In this document: positions 46,465 to 57,600 of the stretch, piece after piece
Layout of the letters: the number at the start of each line of letters is the position of its first letter
How positions within the stretch are numbered: position 1 is the stretch's first letter
Assembly: GCA_030770535.1 (NCBI GenBank)
Contig: JASVEC010000026.1
Span: 372,001 to 436,000 of the forward strand
Source: Batkoa obscura
Taxonomy: Eukaryota; Entomophthoromycota; Entomophthoromycetes; Entomophthorales; Batkoaceae
DNA: 64,000 bases
Direction of reading: 5' to 3'
Translations under genes and position numbers: made by a program
The notes under the pieces: model-generated
Told to the model about the DNA's origin: nothing
Database searches by the model: none
The model's input: the letters and a program-made list of their open reading frames with translations, nothing else

Positions 46465-49325
46465 GGGGGTGTCCGAATTGGTTTCATTTTTTTATCCAAT
46501 TTTTAAATATTTATATTTCAAAAACTTTGCTTAAAATTCTATAAAAATAAATTCTTTATTAAAAGCCAAAAGTACCCGACACAGTTTTAACTTATTTTGT
46601 TATAATTTATATTGTTAATTAGCGGAATTTTTATTAACTTTAATATAAATTTCTGGATTAGCAAAGATTTTACTAATATAGCCTGTATAGTGATATTAGT
46701 CAAAGTTGTAATATGTAAATAAATATATACTTTTATAGAACTTTATTAAAAAATATTTATTATTAACTGTTTTATATTCAACACTGCAGATTTGCTATCA
46801 AATGAATAAATTATTTTAATGTTATAATTACATTATTAATATATCGCTAAGTTAATAAATAGCTGCATGGGAGGGAGTGGTTAGCCCCAAAACTATAATT
46901 AACCATCCCTATGTAATACAAGCAGTATGATAATAGTTTTTACTTATTATTATAATCACTTGCTCTTTGACTATTTATTAACTTAGCTATTATTAAGTCA
47001 AGTAATACCAACATTTAATAATTGATTTTTATCCTTTAACAAGCTACTTATTTGCTTACTAAATATTGAAACTTTTAAATTTTCAGTTATTTTTGTAAGA
47101 TAAGCTGGGGTTGATCTTTTAATTTTTCTATCCTCTATAGACTCTATAACTTTAATTGAGATCATATCGCTTTTTTTTTATCTATCAGATACTAGATAGC
47201 AGTGTAATTTATTACCACGTTTAACAAAATGTAAATACTTTTTAATACCTTATATTTTTATTATTTTTTTTGTATCTTTGTTTCTTTCATACTTTTTAAA
47301 AATTATATTTATTTGCCCATTATTGACAGTTGAGTTATTAATTCTATTATTTTCACAAACAAAAATCTCAAATTTTAAAATTAATTGATCAATATCTTCT
47401 ATTTTGCCTAATGCTTCAAGATTATTTTTCCACTGTGAAAGATTTCCAAAATGTCCGTCAACTATACTTTTTCCATGATGCTCAGCAAAAAAATTAAGAC
47501 CAATATTTAAACTACTATTTATTTTATAAACTTCTTCAAATACATAATGTAAAAACTCTTGAGATTTAAAATGATATCCTGTATCTGCCCATGTATTAAT
47601 TTTTGTAAACTTTTTAAATAAAGGCTCTTTAGCTATTAAGTCAATTAAACAATCTCCTGCATATGCTGAATCATGATTTAATATTTCAGATAAATAATCA
47701 AAATAAATTTTGCCTATTGTTTTATCGTTTTTTAAATACAAAACGCCAAACCCTAATACTGATATAGCTTGTTTATTATAATGATCTAAGTTTATTGGAT
47801 CTGGTCTTGTTCCTATTTCCATATTTTGTTTAAAGTCTAAAATTATTATACAATTTTTATTATTTAATTTTTTAATAGTTTCATTAAGTATGTTTTTTTG
47901 AGTATCAACACAAAACTCATGTAATTTATATAACCTTTTTCCTTTATTAAAAGATTCCTCTATCTCTGCTTTATTTTCTGTCGCTGTATTTATTTTATTT
48001 TCAAATAACTTTTTTCTAACTGTATACTGGGCACATATATTACATAAATATGTTTTTCTTGCTGGATTTTTAAAGTTATTTGGTATATATTTGAAAAATG
48101 TTGACCTAGCTACTGCTTTATCTTTTAAATCATTAAAATACTTACTGTATATCATTCTTCTACTTTTATTTAATATATATATATTCTCTGACGAATATTT
48201 ATCATTATTTTTTTTACTAAATCTTGATGAAATAGTTGAATTATTAAGTAAATATTGTATAATAATCTCGATTTGCTCATCTTTAATTTTTTTGTATTTT
48301 TAATAATAGATTGTAATGTTGGTGTTTTATTATTACTAATTATTTTTGAATAATCATATTAATTTCTACTTATATTAAATCCAAAACTTTTACGTTCATC
48401 AAAAGAATATACTGAAGCTATAGTCGATAATAATGCTACTTGTTGCTTTTTGTTTTCTGTTTCCCTTAAAGCACTAATTTTATACATTGCTTGATTAAGT
48501 CTGTTATTATTAATAGTAAACTTTAATGACCTTTCTTTTCCTTTTTTTGTTTTATTATAAAATTCCATAAACTCTGGGTTATTGTGAATAGTTGCTAAAA
48601 TTGATGTAAATGAATTACAATGTTCATATAATTTGCTTCTTCCTATTGGATTAAAATTTTTAGAAATTCCATTTCGAAGTTTAGTTATAAAAGCTTGCAT
48701 TTTGTTTTTATTTTAATAAAAAACAAAGTCAAATAATTATATATTTACATCTTATATAGCTATTGAATATTTAATAAAAAATACAAAACACTGTGAAATA
48801 TCGTTTCATCAGCTCTATGATTGATTATCGCATAATAATCACTTAACTTGTTTACAAAACTAGTTGGAGTATAAAATAGATTCTTCAACATAATAGCTCA
48901 AGGCTTTTTAATTGAATTGTTCCCTAACATTTTACTTTTAATAAAGCCACTAAGTCTTTCTGACAATATCTTATGTAGATTTTACAGTAGTATCCTGTAT
49001 TCTATTTATTTTACATAGTTCGTAGCTTATTGCGTATTACTCCTATTGATTTAAGTCTATCTTAGTTACATAAACTAAGGCCTTTTGACTTACGGTCAGT
49101 TAACTAAGCTAAAGCTGCCTCTAACTCCAATTACTGAATACTAACTTTCACAAACATATAATCAAAAAAATAGAATAAATAAAATAAGTCTTTTAAGTTG
49201 AATTTTTATATTTAATTTTAAGCTTTTTAAATTTAGCTAATCATACATTTAAAGACTTACAAATTTAAAAACTTAAAATTTGGATTAATTTCTAGTTAAA
49301 TTCTGAAACCAATTCGGACACCCCC
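46465..49325 (-). mobile_element. 2.86-kb DNA transposon with terminal inverted repeats
   Basis: Both ends carry the same 22-base inverted repeat, beginning GGGGGTGTCCGAATTGGT at the left and mirrored at the right. Flanking tetranucleotides are ATAT (left) and AAAT (right), close to a 4-bp target duplication. It encodes one transposase on the minus strand (about 46998-48700) and has a 460-base non-coding segment before the right end that is partly repeated at 33631-34105. Outside the perfect repeat, both ends also resemble the two ends of the MITE family. I do not recognise the superfamily; a 4-bp duplication and a cut-and-paste layout fit several groups (for example Sola-like). Confidence 0.88.
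46998..48700 (-). CDS. DDE-type transposase, C-terminus apparently decayed
   Basis: Two exons (48370-48700 and 47250-48280, joined across an 89-base GT..AG intron) give about 453 residues. The N-terminal part is Lys-rich and helical. A cysteine pair in YLCNICAQYTVRKK precedes the catalytic core. Candidate acidic residues are the Asp of IIILDFKQNME, the Asp of WADTGYHFKS, and the Glu or Asp in AEHHGKSIVDGHFG. After the stop at 47250, homologous-looking coding continues in the same frame (GIKKYLHFVKRGNKLHCYL) and then, past a poly-A run, in another frame (SDMISIKVIESIEDRKIKR) to a stop at 46998. This suggests one premature stop and one slippage near the C-terminus, so the copy is probably inactive or recently dead. 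Superfamily not assigned. Confidence 0.72.
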
Positions 49326-49443
49326 AAATGGGCTTTAAATTCGTAAGAATATTATGTAAGAAAATAACAGTAACTTTATCTTTAAAAAAGTATAAAAGCA
49401 CACTCAAAATATCATTTTAATCAAACTCGTCAATTAAAAACCA

Positions 49444-50547
49444 ATGTCACAATACAAAAGCTTACAACAATCATTAGATCTTAAAGGTTTAAAGCTCAGA
49501 AATCGTGTTCTTCTCTCCTCAATGACACGTAATCGTGGAATTATACCAAATGATATCAATATCGATTTTTATACTCAAAGAGCATCAGCAGGTTTGATTT
49601 TAACAGAAGGTATTCTTATTGAGCCTCAAGGTACTGAATGGCCAGAAGCCCCAGGAATTTGGAGTAAAGAGCAGATCAAAGCATTCAAAAAGTTGAATGA
49701 TGCGGTACATAGTAAAGATGGTCTAATTTTTGGTCAATTATGGCATGTAGGAAGAGCTGCTAACACATTACATAATGCTGGTATAGCTCCACCTGCTCCT
49801 TCTGCTGTTCAAGCTAATGGTGGTAAATTCCGCTTACTCGAAGGCAAACCAGGTTACTCAGTTCCAAAAGCCATCGAGGATCCTAAAAAATATATACAAA
49901 TGTTTAAACAAGCTGCTATTAATGCTAAAGAAGCTGGGTTTGATGGTATCGAATTAAGTGGTGCCGGTGGCTATTTACCTCATCAATTCCTTGAATCTCA
50001 CTCTAACAAGCGTACTGATAACTATGGTGGTAGTATTCAAAATCGTTCTCGTTTCACGCTTGAAATTATTGATACTTTTATTGAAGTATTCCCAGCTGAT
50101 AGAGTTGGTATCAAATTATCACCATGTGGCGGTCATAATGATATGGGTGAAAAAACCGAAGGAGAAGCCTATGAGCTATATAACTATTTAATCTCAGAAC
50201 TTGATAAACGCAATATTGCTTATATTCAGCTTATTCGTCATCTTCCTGATCTCGATCCAACCAATCGTGGTCTTAAACTTGATGTTGAGAAATTCTTCCC
50301 ATTAATTAAAAATGCTAAAATCTTGCTTAATGGTGGTATTACAGCTGAAGAAGGAGATAAATACATTGCTGATAGTAAAGTAGATGCCATTGTCTATGGT
50401 CGTCCCTATATTGCTAACCCAGATCTTCCAGAACGTTTCTTTAATGGTTATGAATTGGCTCAAATTACCAATTATCCAGCTCTTTATTTATATGAAGGGG
50501 AAGATCGCCATGTTGGTTACTCTGATTTTCCTAAATATAACAACTAG
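49444..50547 (+). CDS. Old Yellow Enzyme family flavoprotein lacking the usual His/Asn pair
   Basis: A single-exon gene for a 367-residue FMN-dependent TIM-barrel protein. Family marks are SSMTRNRGIIPND, RASAGLILTEG, FGQLWHVGRAA, the strongly conserved NKRTDNYGGSIQNRSRF near residue 190, and LNGGI/YGRPYIANPDL near the C-terminus. The relatives reduce activated C=C bonds with NADPH. In yeast OYE the substrate phenolate is held by His191 and Asn194 in a HSANGYL motif. Here the same place reads ELSGAGGYL, so Ser172 and Gly175 replace the pair, while the Tyr (Y177) is kept. FMN-binding parts look intact. It lies 118 bases from the transposon's right end. No signal peptide. The normal ene-reductase activity is therefore uncertain. 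Confidence 0.9.
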   Translation: MSQYKSLQQSLDLKGLKLRNRVLLSSMTRNRGIIPNDINIDFYTQRASAGLILTEGILIEPQGTEWPEAPGIWSKEQIKAFKKLNDAVHSKDGLIFGQLWHVGRAANTLHNAGIAPPAPSAVQANGGKFRLLEGKPGYSVPKAIEDPKKYIQMFKQAAINAKEAGFDGIELSGAGGYLPHQFLESHSNKRTDNYGGSIQNRSRFTLEIIDTFIEVFPADRVGIKLSPCGGHNDMGEKTEGEAYELYNYLISELDKRNIAYIQLIRHLPDLDPTNRGLKLDVEKFFPLIKNAKILLNGGITAEEGDKYIADSKVDAIVYGRPYIANPDLPERFFNGYELAQITNYPALYLYEGEDRHVGYSDFPKYNN

Positions 50548-51050
50548 TAGCTTCATTAGTCTTAAAGTGTATTAAAAATTAGTATTATATGAGGATGTAT
50601 TTTTGTGTTTAAGAATTTACCAACAATTTTTCCGCTCAAATAGCGCTTAAAAAATGGAAAAAGTAATGAAACCAAAAAAAACATCCCCATATAGATTTTA
50701 TTTTAACTTTTAATGTATTTGATTTTTTTGTTATAATAGAAGGCTAAGGTAAGGCAGCGCTTGCTAACCTAAAAACAAATGAGATAGATAAAAGAGAGAG
50801 TAGCTCGGTATTTTTAATAGAATAGTAAAAGGAAAATACAGGTTTTATTTTTTTAGGCGGACTATTATAAAAGGAGGATAATGTTATCAAATTCATTGGA
50901 AGTAAGGATTTGAATGAGAAGTGAAAAATTTAAAGAAAGGTAAGTTAAAGGGATAATTTGAACATACTTATTAGGAATAAAAATCGTTGGTTTTAAAACG
51001 TAATTATATGGTGGAACTATATAAATCAAATCAAAATACTTTCTGGCTAT
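50548..51050. other. Intergenic region with a MITE
   Basis: Contains the MITE at 50591-50688. The rest holds no gene I can support; a minus-strand open frame (50865-51113) overlaps the start of the following broken gene. Confidence 0.45.
50591..50688 (-). mobile_element. MITE, short inverted-repeat element (copy 4)
   Basis: A 98-bp copy in reverse orientation with the family centre CTCAAATAGCGCTTAAAAAA, flanked by perfect ATAT direct repeats at 50587-50590 and 50689-50692. Confidence 0.9.
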
Positions 51051-51059
51051 TTCTTTAAG

Positions 51060-51930
51060 TTTTTTAGGTTGAAATTTAACAAATTGATAAGTACATTTAA
51101 CAAACATGTACAAACAAGATTATGTGGATCCATGGACTATTTAATAAGTTTTATGAAAACAAATAAATTACTTTTAGGAGGCCTCTGTGACATTTACGTC
51201 ATAAAGTGGGCTCAAACTTTAGGAGTATTTTTTCTTCGGAACTCAACAGAAGCTATTAGCTATGAATCAGCACAAGGAAGGCTCTAAGAATGTAGAAGCA
51301 ATTACATCTACCAGTGTTAGAATGATTCAATACTTGAGGTAAAGATGGTATGTTATAACCATTTTTATATGATGAGGGAGAGTACCAGTACCAATTGGAT
51401 GATAAAAGTGCTGCCTTGATAGCTAATTTTCTAGAGATACTGGAGTGAGTCAATCACCGTGTTCATGATAATGAGATTTAATTATTTAAGGTGTGAGATG
51501 ATTGTATAATTTGTAAGATTGACCATAGGCTTAGAGGAGAAATTAGTATTAAGGAATTTACGAAAAGGCGGGTTAGGGTATGCTTTGTGTTGGTTCCAGT
51601 TTTAAATTGTGTTTTTACTATTTGAAAGCAATAATATCGCTAGAGTTACTTTTTATTATTCAAAAGTTTAATTTCTGCGAAGATTCAAGGTGATCAATAT
51701 GTTATGGACCCTTTTACTAGTAGTGATATTAAACTGACCAATAGGAAAATCATTGAACTTGGAGAGAAAGAGGAGTGTAAATTTAAATACGCTCCAGGGC
51801 TATTTAAGTCCAACAATGAGCTCTTTTGAATAATAGCCTATTATTCTCAAGGGTATACTGTTATGAACTCTATTGCTCAAAATATTGAGATTTATTTGCC
51901 ACCATCTATCCCCAGTTTATGCCAATAAAG
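51060..51930 (+). pseudogene. Broken paralogue of the unknown gene at 53.1 kb
   Basis: The plus strand reads NKHVQTRLCGSMDYLISFMK and LGVFFLRNSTEAISYE, stops at 51285, and later resumes in other frames (LTNRKIIELGEKEECKFKYA, then LFKSNNELF and a TGA). The same blocks occur in the same order at 53050-53857 (MDYLIDFM, IGVFFTKSSVQIMSYE, LVDRKIIETGFNADRCFEF). It is a decayed tandem duplicate with several stops and frame changes. Function unknown. Confidence 0.68.
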
Positions 51931-53143
51931 CATTAATAAATCCTAGCTAATATTATAGTATTTTGGCTTAAAATTTTATATATTATAGTAACTAAATAAA
52001 GGCTTTGTTGAATTAACAATATTAGAATAAGTTTTTAGTAATATGATAAAGAAATTAAATACCACTATAGCTTTTAAAAGAATAGAAAATAAGAAAATTG
52101 TAAGAAAGTAGATATTATTGCCTAAATAAGTAAGTGGCATTTTTATTATAGAATATATCCTCTAGACAGAAGTTAACAATTCAAGAAATAATTGAAGAGT
52201 AGAAAAAAAATATTAATTTATTAATTTATTCATCATCAAAAACATTAAAATTAAACAATTAAAAGACAATGTTTTATTTATTTGAAAGTAGTCTTTTAAA
52301 AACTACACATTCGAAATTGTATTTATTAAGATACTTAAAGTCAATAATGGGAGCTATAAAAGAAGTAAGCTATCTTCCTTGCAGGTAGTAGATGAACCAA
52401 AAGGCCTGTTTTTCAAAATTTCACAACCTTTTGTAGAATGTTTTAATTTAAAGTAAAAGTGGAAAAGCTCCATAACTAAGAAGGATCTCCGCCCAGAAAT
52501 ACAAGCCTGAGTAAGAGTAGGACCAGACTGGGACCCAAAAGCCAATTAACAATATTGTGGTGGATGATCCAAATAAGCGAAGCAGTGACCAGAGGTAAGA
52601 AAGAAATAAAATATGCTAAAAAAGGAGGCGAAAGAAAAATCAGCATGCAAATCTATAAACCCAAAACTAATATAGTTCCTAATGCAGAAGGTGTCAATAG
52701 CCAGATGGGTGAGATTTCTCAAAAAAAATAGAAAAAATAAATTGTTAAAAGATGCAACATGAAGGGAAATAGTGAAAAGCTGTTGATAAGGATGGTATCA
52801 AAAAAGGAAAAAATCCACACGTAATTATCTAATATATATATATATAACCTTGAAAGAGGAACGGGTTTTTTTTAGCTTTTAATTTATTTTACCATGATAT
52901 TTCAATCTAACCCTTATAAAATTTACCAAATAAATTATTAGCTAATAAAGTAATGTTCTTATATAAATTCTTGTATATAAATCAAATTAAAAAAAATCAA
53001 ATTATTTCTTAAAGTTTAAGTTAAACATTTTATAAATAGTACGTGCTTTTAATAAACCTGGACAATTGAAATTATATGAACCAATGGACTATTTGATAGA
53101 TTTTATGTAAATAAATAATTTGCTTTTATCAAGCTATAGTGAT
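51931..53143. other. Intergenic region, with 5' remnant of the next gene
   Basis: AT-rich up to about 52350; a less AT-rich stretch follows at 52350-52700 with a 63-codon minus-strand frame (52354-52545) that I cannot assign. From about 53050 the sequence is homologous to the N-terminus of the broken paralogue (FNKPGQLKLYEPMDYLIDFM, followed by an in-frame TAA). Confidence 0.4.
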
Positions 53144-53857
53144 ATGGAAGCAAATTGCCGAGACCATACTATAGGTGTGTTTTTTACTAAGAGTTCTGTA
53201 CAAATAATGAGCTATGAAAGATCAAAAGAAACAGAGAAAGATTTCGAAGTTCTTAATATTAAACCGGATGGCGCTATTACTGAAGATAAAAGTGGAACGT
53301 TTCGCCCTTTTGTATATAATAATAAAGGTTATCACCTTAAACAAGATTTGGATAGTGCTGCTTTAATAACAGATTTTCCTGGACTTTTAAGGTATACAAA
53401 TCACTTCTATCATAACAATAAAACTATTCTTGTCAAAGTTGGAGATAGACTTGCAATTTCAAAAGTAGATTATAATAATGAATACGAAATTAGTATAAAA
53501 GAAATTAATGAAAAAATTGGATGGAACTTATTTTGTGATACTTTAAATTTAAAATTAGATTTTTATTACTTGAAAACAAAAAGTACATTAGAATTATATT
53601 TTCTATCAATATTTAAGGATCTAATTGCTGTAAGAATTGAAGATTGTACCTCTATTAATCCTTTTATTAATACTAATATCAAATTAGTTGATAGAAAAAT
53701 AATTGAAACTGGATTCAATGCGGATCGTTGTTTTGAATTTACCACACAATTATTTAAGTTTAAAAACAAGGTTTTCTCAGTTATTATGTATCATCCACAT
53801 TCGTATCTTGTTATTGACCCTGTTGGAATAAACTTAAATAGTTATTCAATCTCATAG
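53144..53857 (+). CDS. Unrecognised 237-residue protein, possibly N-terminally truncated
   Basis: From the first internal ATG the frame runs 237 residues with normal composition (CRDHTIGVFFTKSSVQIM, FRPFVYNNKGYHLKQDL, FPGLLRYTNHFYHNNKT, YHPHSYLVIDPVGI). No signal peptide, membrane segment or known motif is seen. Upstream sequence that aligns with the paralogue at 51060 is in the same frame but separated by a TAA at 53107-53109 where the paralogue has AAA (Lys), so the ancestral protein began further upstream. It may therefore be a truncated gene or a pseudogene. The long clean frame argues that it was functional until recently or still is. Confidence 0.5.
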   Translation: MEANCRDHTIGVFFTKSSVQIMSYERSKETEKDFEVLNIKPDGAITEDKSGTFRPFVYNNKGYHLKQDLDSAALITDFPGLLRYTNHFYHNNKTILVKVGDRLAISKVDYNNEYEISIKEINEKIGWNLFCDTLNLKLDFYYLKTKSTLELYFLSIFKDLIAVRIEDCTSINPFINTNIKLVDRKIIETGFNADRCFEFTTQLFKFKNKVFSVIMYHPHSYLVIDPVGINLNSYSIS

Positions 53858-54302
53858 ATGTCTCATGTATTCTAATAAATAATAAATGTATTACATTTTT
53901 TATTTCAAACTTTTATAAATTAAGATAATTTAATCCGTATTTTAATATGAATGATAATATATGTTAATAAAAATTAAATAGGTAAAAAAGTATTTATTAA
54001 GGATTTCCTTAGAGATAAAAAAAGAGAAAATAAAAAGTAAACTTTATTATTCACTAATTCCTTTATCTGTTTATTAGTTATAAAGAATAAATGATAGTAC
54101 GGATTATTGAAATTTATATTAATATACCTTTGTTAATAGTAAAAGTTTAACATTTTTATTTAAAATATTTAAGATGACCTTCGCAAGGGTGGAGCCTAAA
54201 GATTTTTAATTTTTAATTTTTAATTTTAACCTCCTGGTCCATACAAATATCAATACAGCACTTTAAAGTATCAAATGACTCATGTTTTCATATCCACCAT
54301 AT
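53858..54302. other. Intergenic region
   Basis: AT-rich; nothing recognised. It includes a tandem TTTTTAATTTTTAATTTTTAA stretch near 54208 of trivial composition. Confidence 0.45.
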
Positions 54303-54399
54303 GGGGTGTTTTTTTGGTTTCATCACTTTTTTCTTTTTTTTAAGCGCTATTGAGCCGAAAAAATGTTAGTAAATTTCTTAAACAAAAAGAGACATCCCC
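54303..54399 (+). mobile_element. MITE, short inverted-repeat element (copy 5)
   Basis: A 97-bp copy (GGGGTGTTTTTTTGGTTTCA at the left, GAGACATCCCC at the right) with perfect ATAT duplications at 54299-54302 and 54400-54403. Confidence 0.9.
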
Positions 54400-54638
54400 A
54401 TATATGAATTCTTTCGACCTTTCTAACCTTTTTATCATAATAATAATTTTTAAGCGATGCTATATAAGCGCTTAGATCTGGCTTTGTTTCATATTTCAAT
54501 GACAATCTAAGAGCTGTTAGTTTATTATTGGTGCTAATGGTAATTCCTTTATTGTTTCCTAGTGACACTTGAGACTAAGTCTGAGATCAAATAAAGGGAC
54601 AAGATAACTGCTATAAAATAAAATTTAAAGCTTTTCAT
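54400..54638 (-). pseudogene. Small secreted-protein gene, broken and capped by a MITE
   Basis: On the minus strand an ATG at 54638 opens a typical signal peptide (MKSFKFYFIAVILSLYLI). A one-base frame change near 54565 separates it from an open frame (KLTALRLSLKYETKPDLSA, then SLKNYYYDKKVRKVERI) that runs into the MITE. The original C-terminus is lost. The family is not recognised. Confidence 0.4.
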
Positions 54639-57600
54639 ATTGAATGAACTAAATTATAAGACTTTTTATTTAAAATAAATCTAAGTTATATTTAGTTTCA
54701 AGTTGCTAACTTATAGTATGATTTTTTTTAAAATAAATTTTATTTTTTTACTGAGTTCATTTATTTTAAAAGCATTTAATTATCAGCTATTTAGCTATAA
54801 GCTATAAATTGCTTGAACGTTAAATGTTTATTTATAATATGCTTATCTATTAGTTGTTTACTCCTTTAGCTATTGAGTTCTTAATTTTTAACTCTTAGTT
54901 GTGCAAGATGATACTGCGTATGATAGCCTTTTATGACTGTTAAATATCATTTAAACTATATTTACTATGAAAATAATAAATGAATCATCGGTTTAATATA
55001 TTAATGAATAATTTATATCATAAAATAAATTATACATTTCACTGAAATCAATTCAAAATTTAAAAACCAGTTTACAACCCTTTAATTTTTCTGTCTTTAA
55101 TATTATTCCTTGCACATAATGATTTTGTCATAATATATATTGGCAACTAGGTAATTAAATGATTTATTATTATTTTTTATTTATATCATAAATAAAGTAA
55201 GGATACAATGGTGTTATAGTAAAAAAAAATTGAACTTTTGATGAGCAATCAAATTTTTGACATCAAATGGAAACTATTAATAAGTACATTAAAGCAAAAA
55301 ATCTTTTCCCTAACCTCAATATCAGCACTAAAACCCATATTAAATCAAAACTTTTAAGTATAGTTTACTATAGTATCTTAACTAAAATTATTATAAAGTA
55401 TTTTTAGCTTTGTAAAAAATACTCGATAATTTAACGTAAAAATTGTCATGTAGGAAATGGCTTATTATTATGGCCAAGAGCGCTTAACCATCACATGCCC
55501 TTACTAAAGGCCGAGGATTCGATTCTTTAAGTAAGCCTCGTTCTGAAAATACAAAAAACACGGATTTGTGTTTGCTTATGCAATTTACGAAAACTGCCAT
55601 GAGTTTCAAATTTGACTCTCATCAGTGTACTATCTTGATACCACCTTCAATTTTGTACAGTTTATTATAAAAAAATTGCCACGTAATTTAAACACCCAAG
55701 TACAATTTTGTCAAATTTTTGAATAAATCTTGATAAAAAATATCACTTATTATAAAACATTTATTTGGTGATATTCATAATTGCTATGTTAATCTGGTTA
55801 TAGCTTTATTTTTTGAAAGTTCTAAGAAATGCAGGTTATTTGATACAATTTTTTTTTAAATCTGATATTAAAGCCAGTATTTTCATTTATTTCGAAAAAA
55901 ATATAGCCAATAGAAAATTAAAGAATAATAATTTGCTATTTTTAATTTAATTCCAAATAGATAGAATATCCACATGATAAAAAATTTGAACTTTTTTAAT
56001 TTGAACATCACTTTTTATTTGTTGTATTAATAAAAATCGAACATTGTTTTTCATTTGCAAGATTGGTATAATTCAAGCATCATTTTTTATTTGTTGTATT
56101 TGTTTCTTTAGTTTATTTGTATACATATATGACTATACATACTATGGTTTATTATACTTTTGTTTGTTTTTAGTTGTTTTCATTAAATCATCTCATTAAT
56201 ACAAAAATATTTTTAAAATTGTGATTGTGAAATCATCATAGAACACTAATAAAGGATTACTTCATCTAATATAGTAGTTAAATATCAGCGATACATACAT
56301 GTCAAAATTTAAAAGTTTTTACTATTAGATTGTAGATTTAAAAATGAAACAAATAGGCAATTCTTTCTTTTAACTTTTTCTTAAAGCTTTATAATAATTT
56401 TAAGAACTTGTAATTAAATTTAATTGTAAATTTTGATAGTGCGAGTATAAATTATGAGTTACTAGAAATTCAGGGATAAAATGATTTTTAGGCCTATTTT
56501 TTTGAATTTTTACTTTGATTTCTCAAGGATTTTTCTATATAGGGTAAACCGCGTTCAGTTTTATATTGAAGACAAACATAGTAATGTTAAATGATAATTT
56601 GAATGGTTATCAAAACTAACTATATTGTTTGTGTAAACACCTCCAATGATAGTAAACTTCTAGTATACATACTGCAAAAGCACATGAATTAGGATATTGA
56701 CTTAGAATAACAGTGTGTAAAATATCATTTATTAATTAGATAGCGGACATCATGTATATTTGTTATAGCCAAATATAGTCAGCAATAAAACTTCCATTAT
56801 TCAATTTGTTTTCTAATTTGGTTATTATAATATAAAAATATAGATGCAAAATCAAAACAATCACTAGGTAAATAAGTCAAAATAGGGCTATAGGCTTCAC
56901 ACTTTTACTTTTAAGTAAAAGAAATTTTAAATAACTATCTACAATTTTAAACATTTATCTATAATTTTTAACGTGTATGATGTTCTATTTCGTGACCGCC
57001 ACATGTATTTTTTAACTGATGTTTATCAAGTCTAGATTCGATGTCTTTACAATGCTTAGTATAATCAAATATACCAAATAGTTTTGTTTAAACAAGAACT
57101 ACAATTTTTGAACATAATGGTTTTGTAAGGATTTTACTCCTTTAAAACCTGTTTTTTAACGCCTGAATGAAGGCTGAAAGTAAGCTTTATATATTTTTTT
57201 AAATATGGAATGTAATACAAAATTAAAGAGTGTGATATAAAAGGAGAGAAACCGAAATACAAAGTAAACAGCGTTGTATTCATTCAAATAAAGGATGAAT
57301 TTTAATTATTGATACAATGATATTGGAAAGTAGCCCACTATTACGTAGAAAAAAACAATTTGATTGTCTGATTCGTCATGTTATTACCAAGGTTAAAAAT
57401 GTTTAGATATTTAAACAGGTTTGAATTTTAGAATAAATTGAAAAAAAACAGTTACTTGTTTTGTATTATATTTGGATATTGGTGCTATTTTGTATGTATC
57501 ATATAGCTGAAACTTTTTTTTTATCGTTAAACAATGAATAAAACTGGTTGATTAATTTCCTTCTTTTAAAACTGAAAAACTTGTTATATGTTTTGGTTAA

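Noticed and set aside
52354-52545. 63-codon minus-strand frame of less biased composition
   Set aside because: No ATG start in a good position, no flanking exons and no recognised family; kept only as a note in the intergenic entry.
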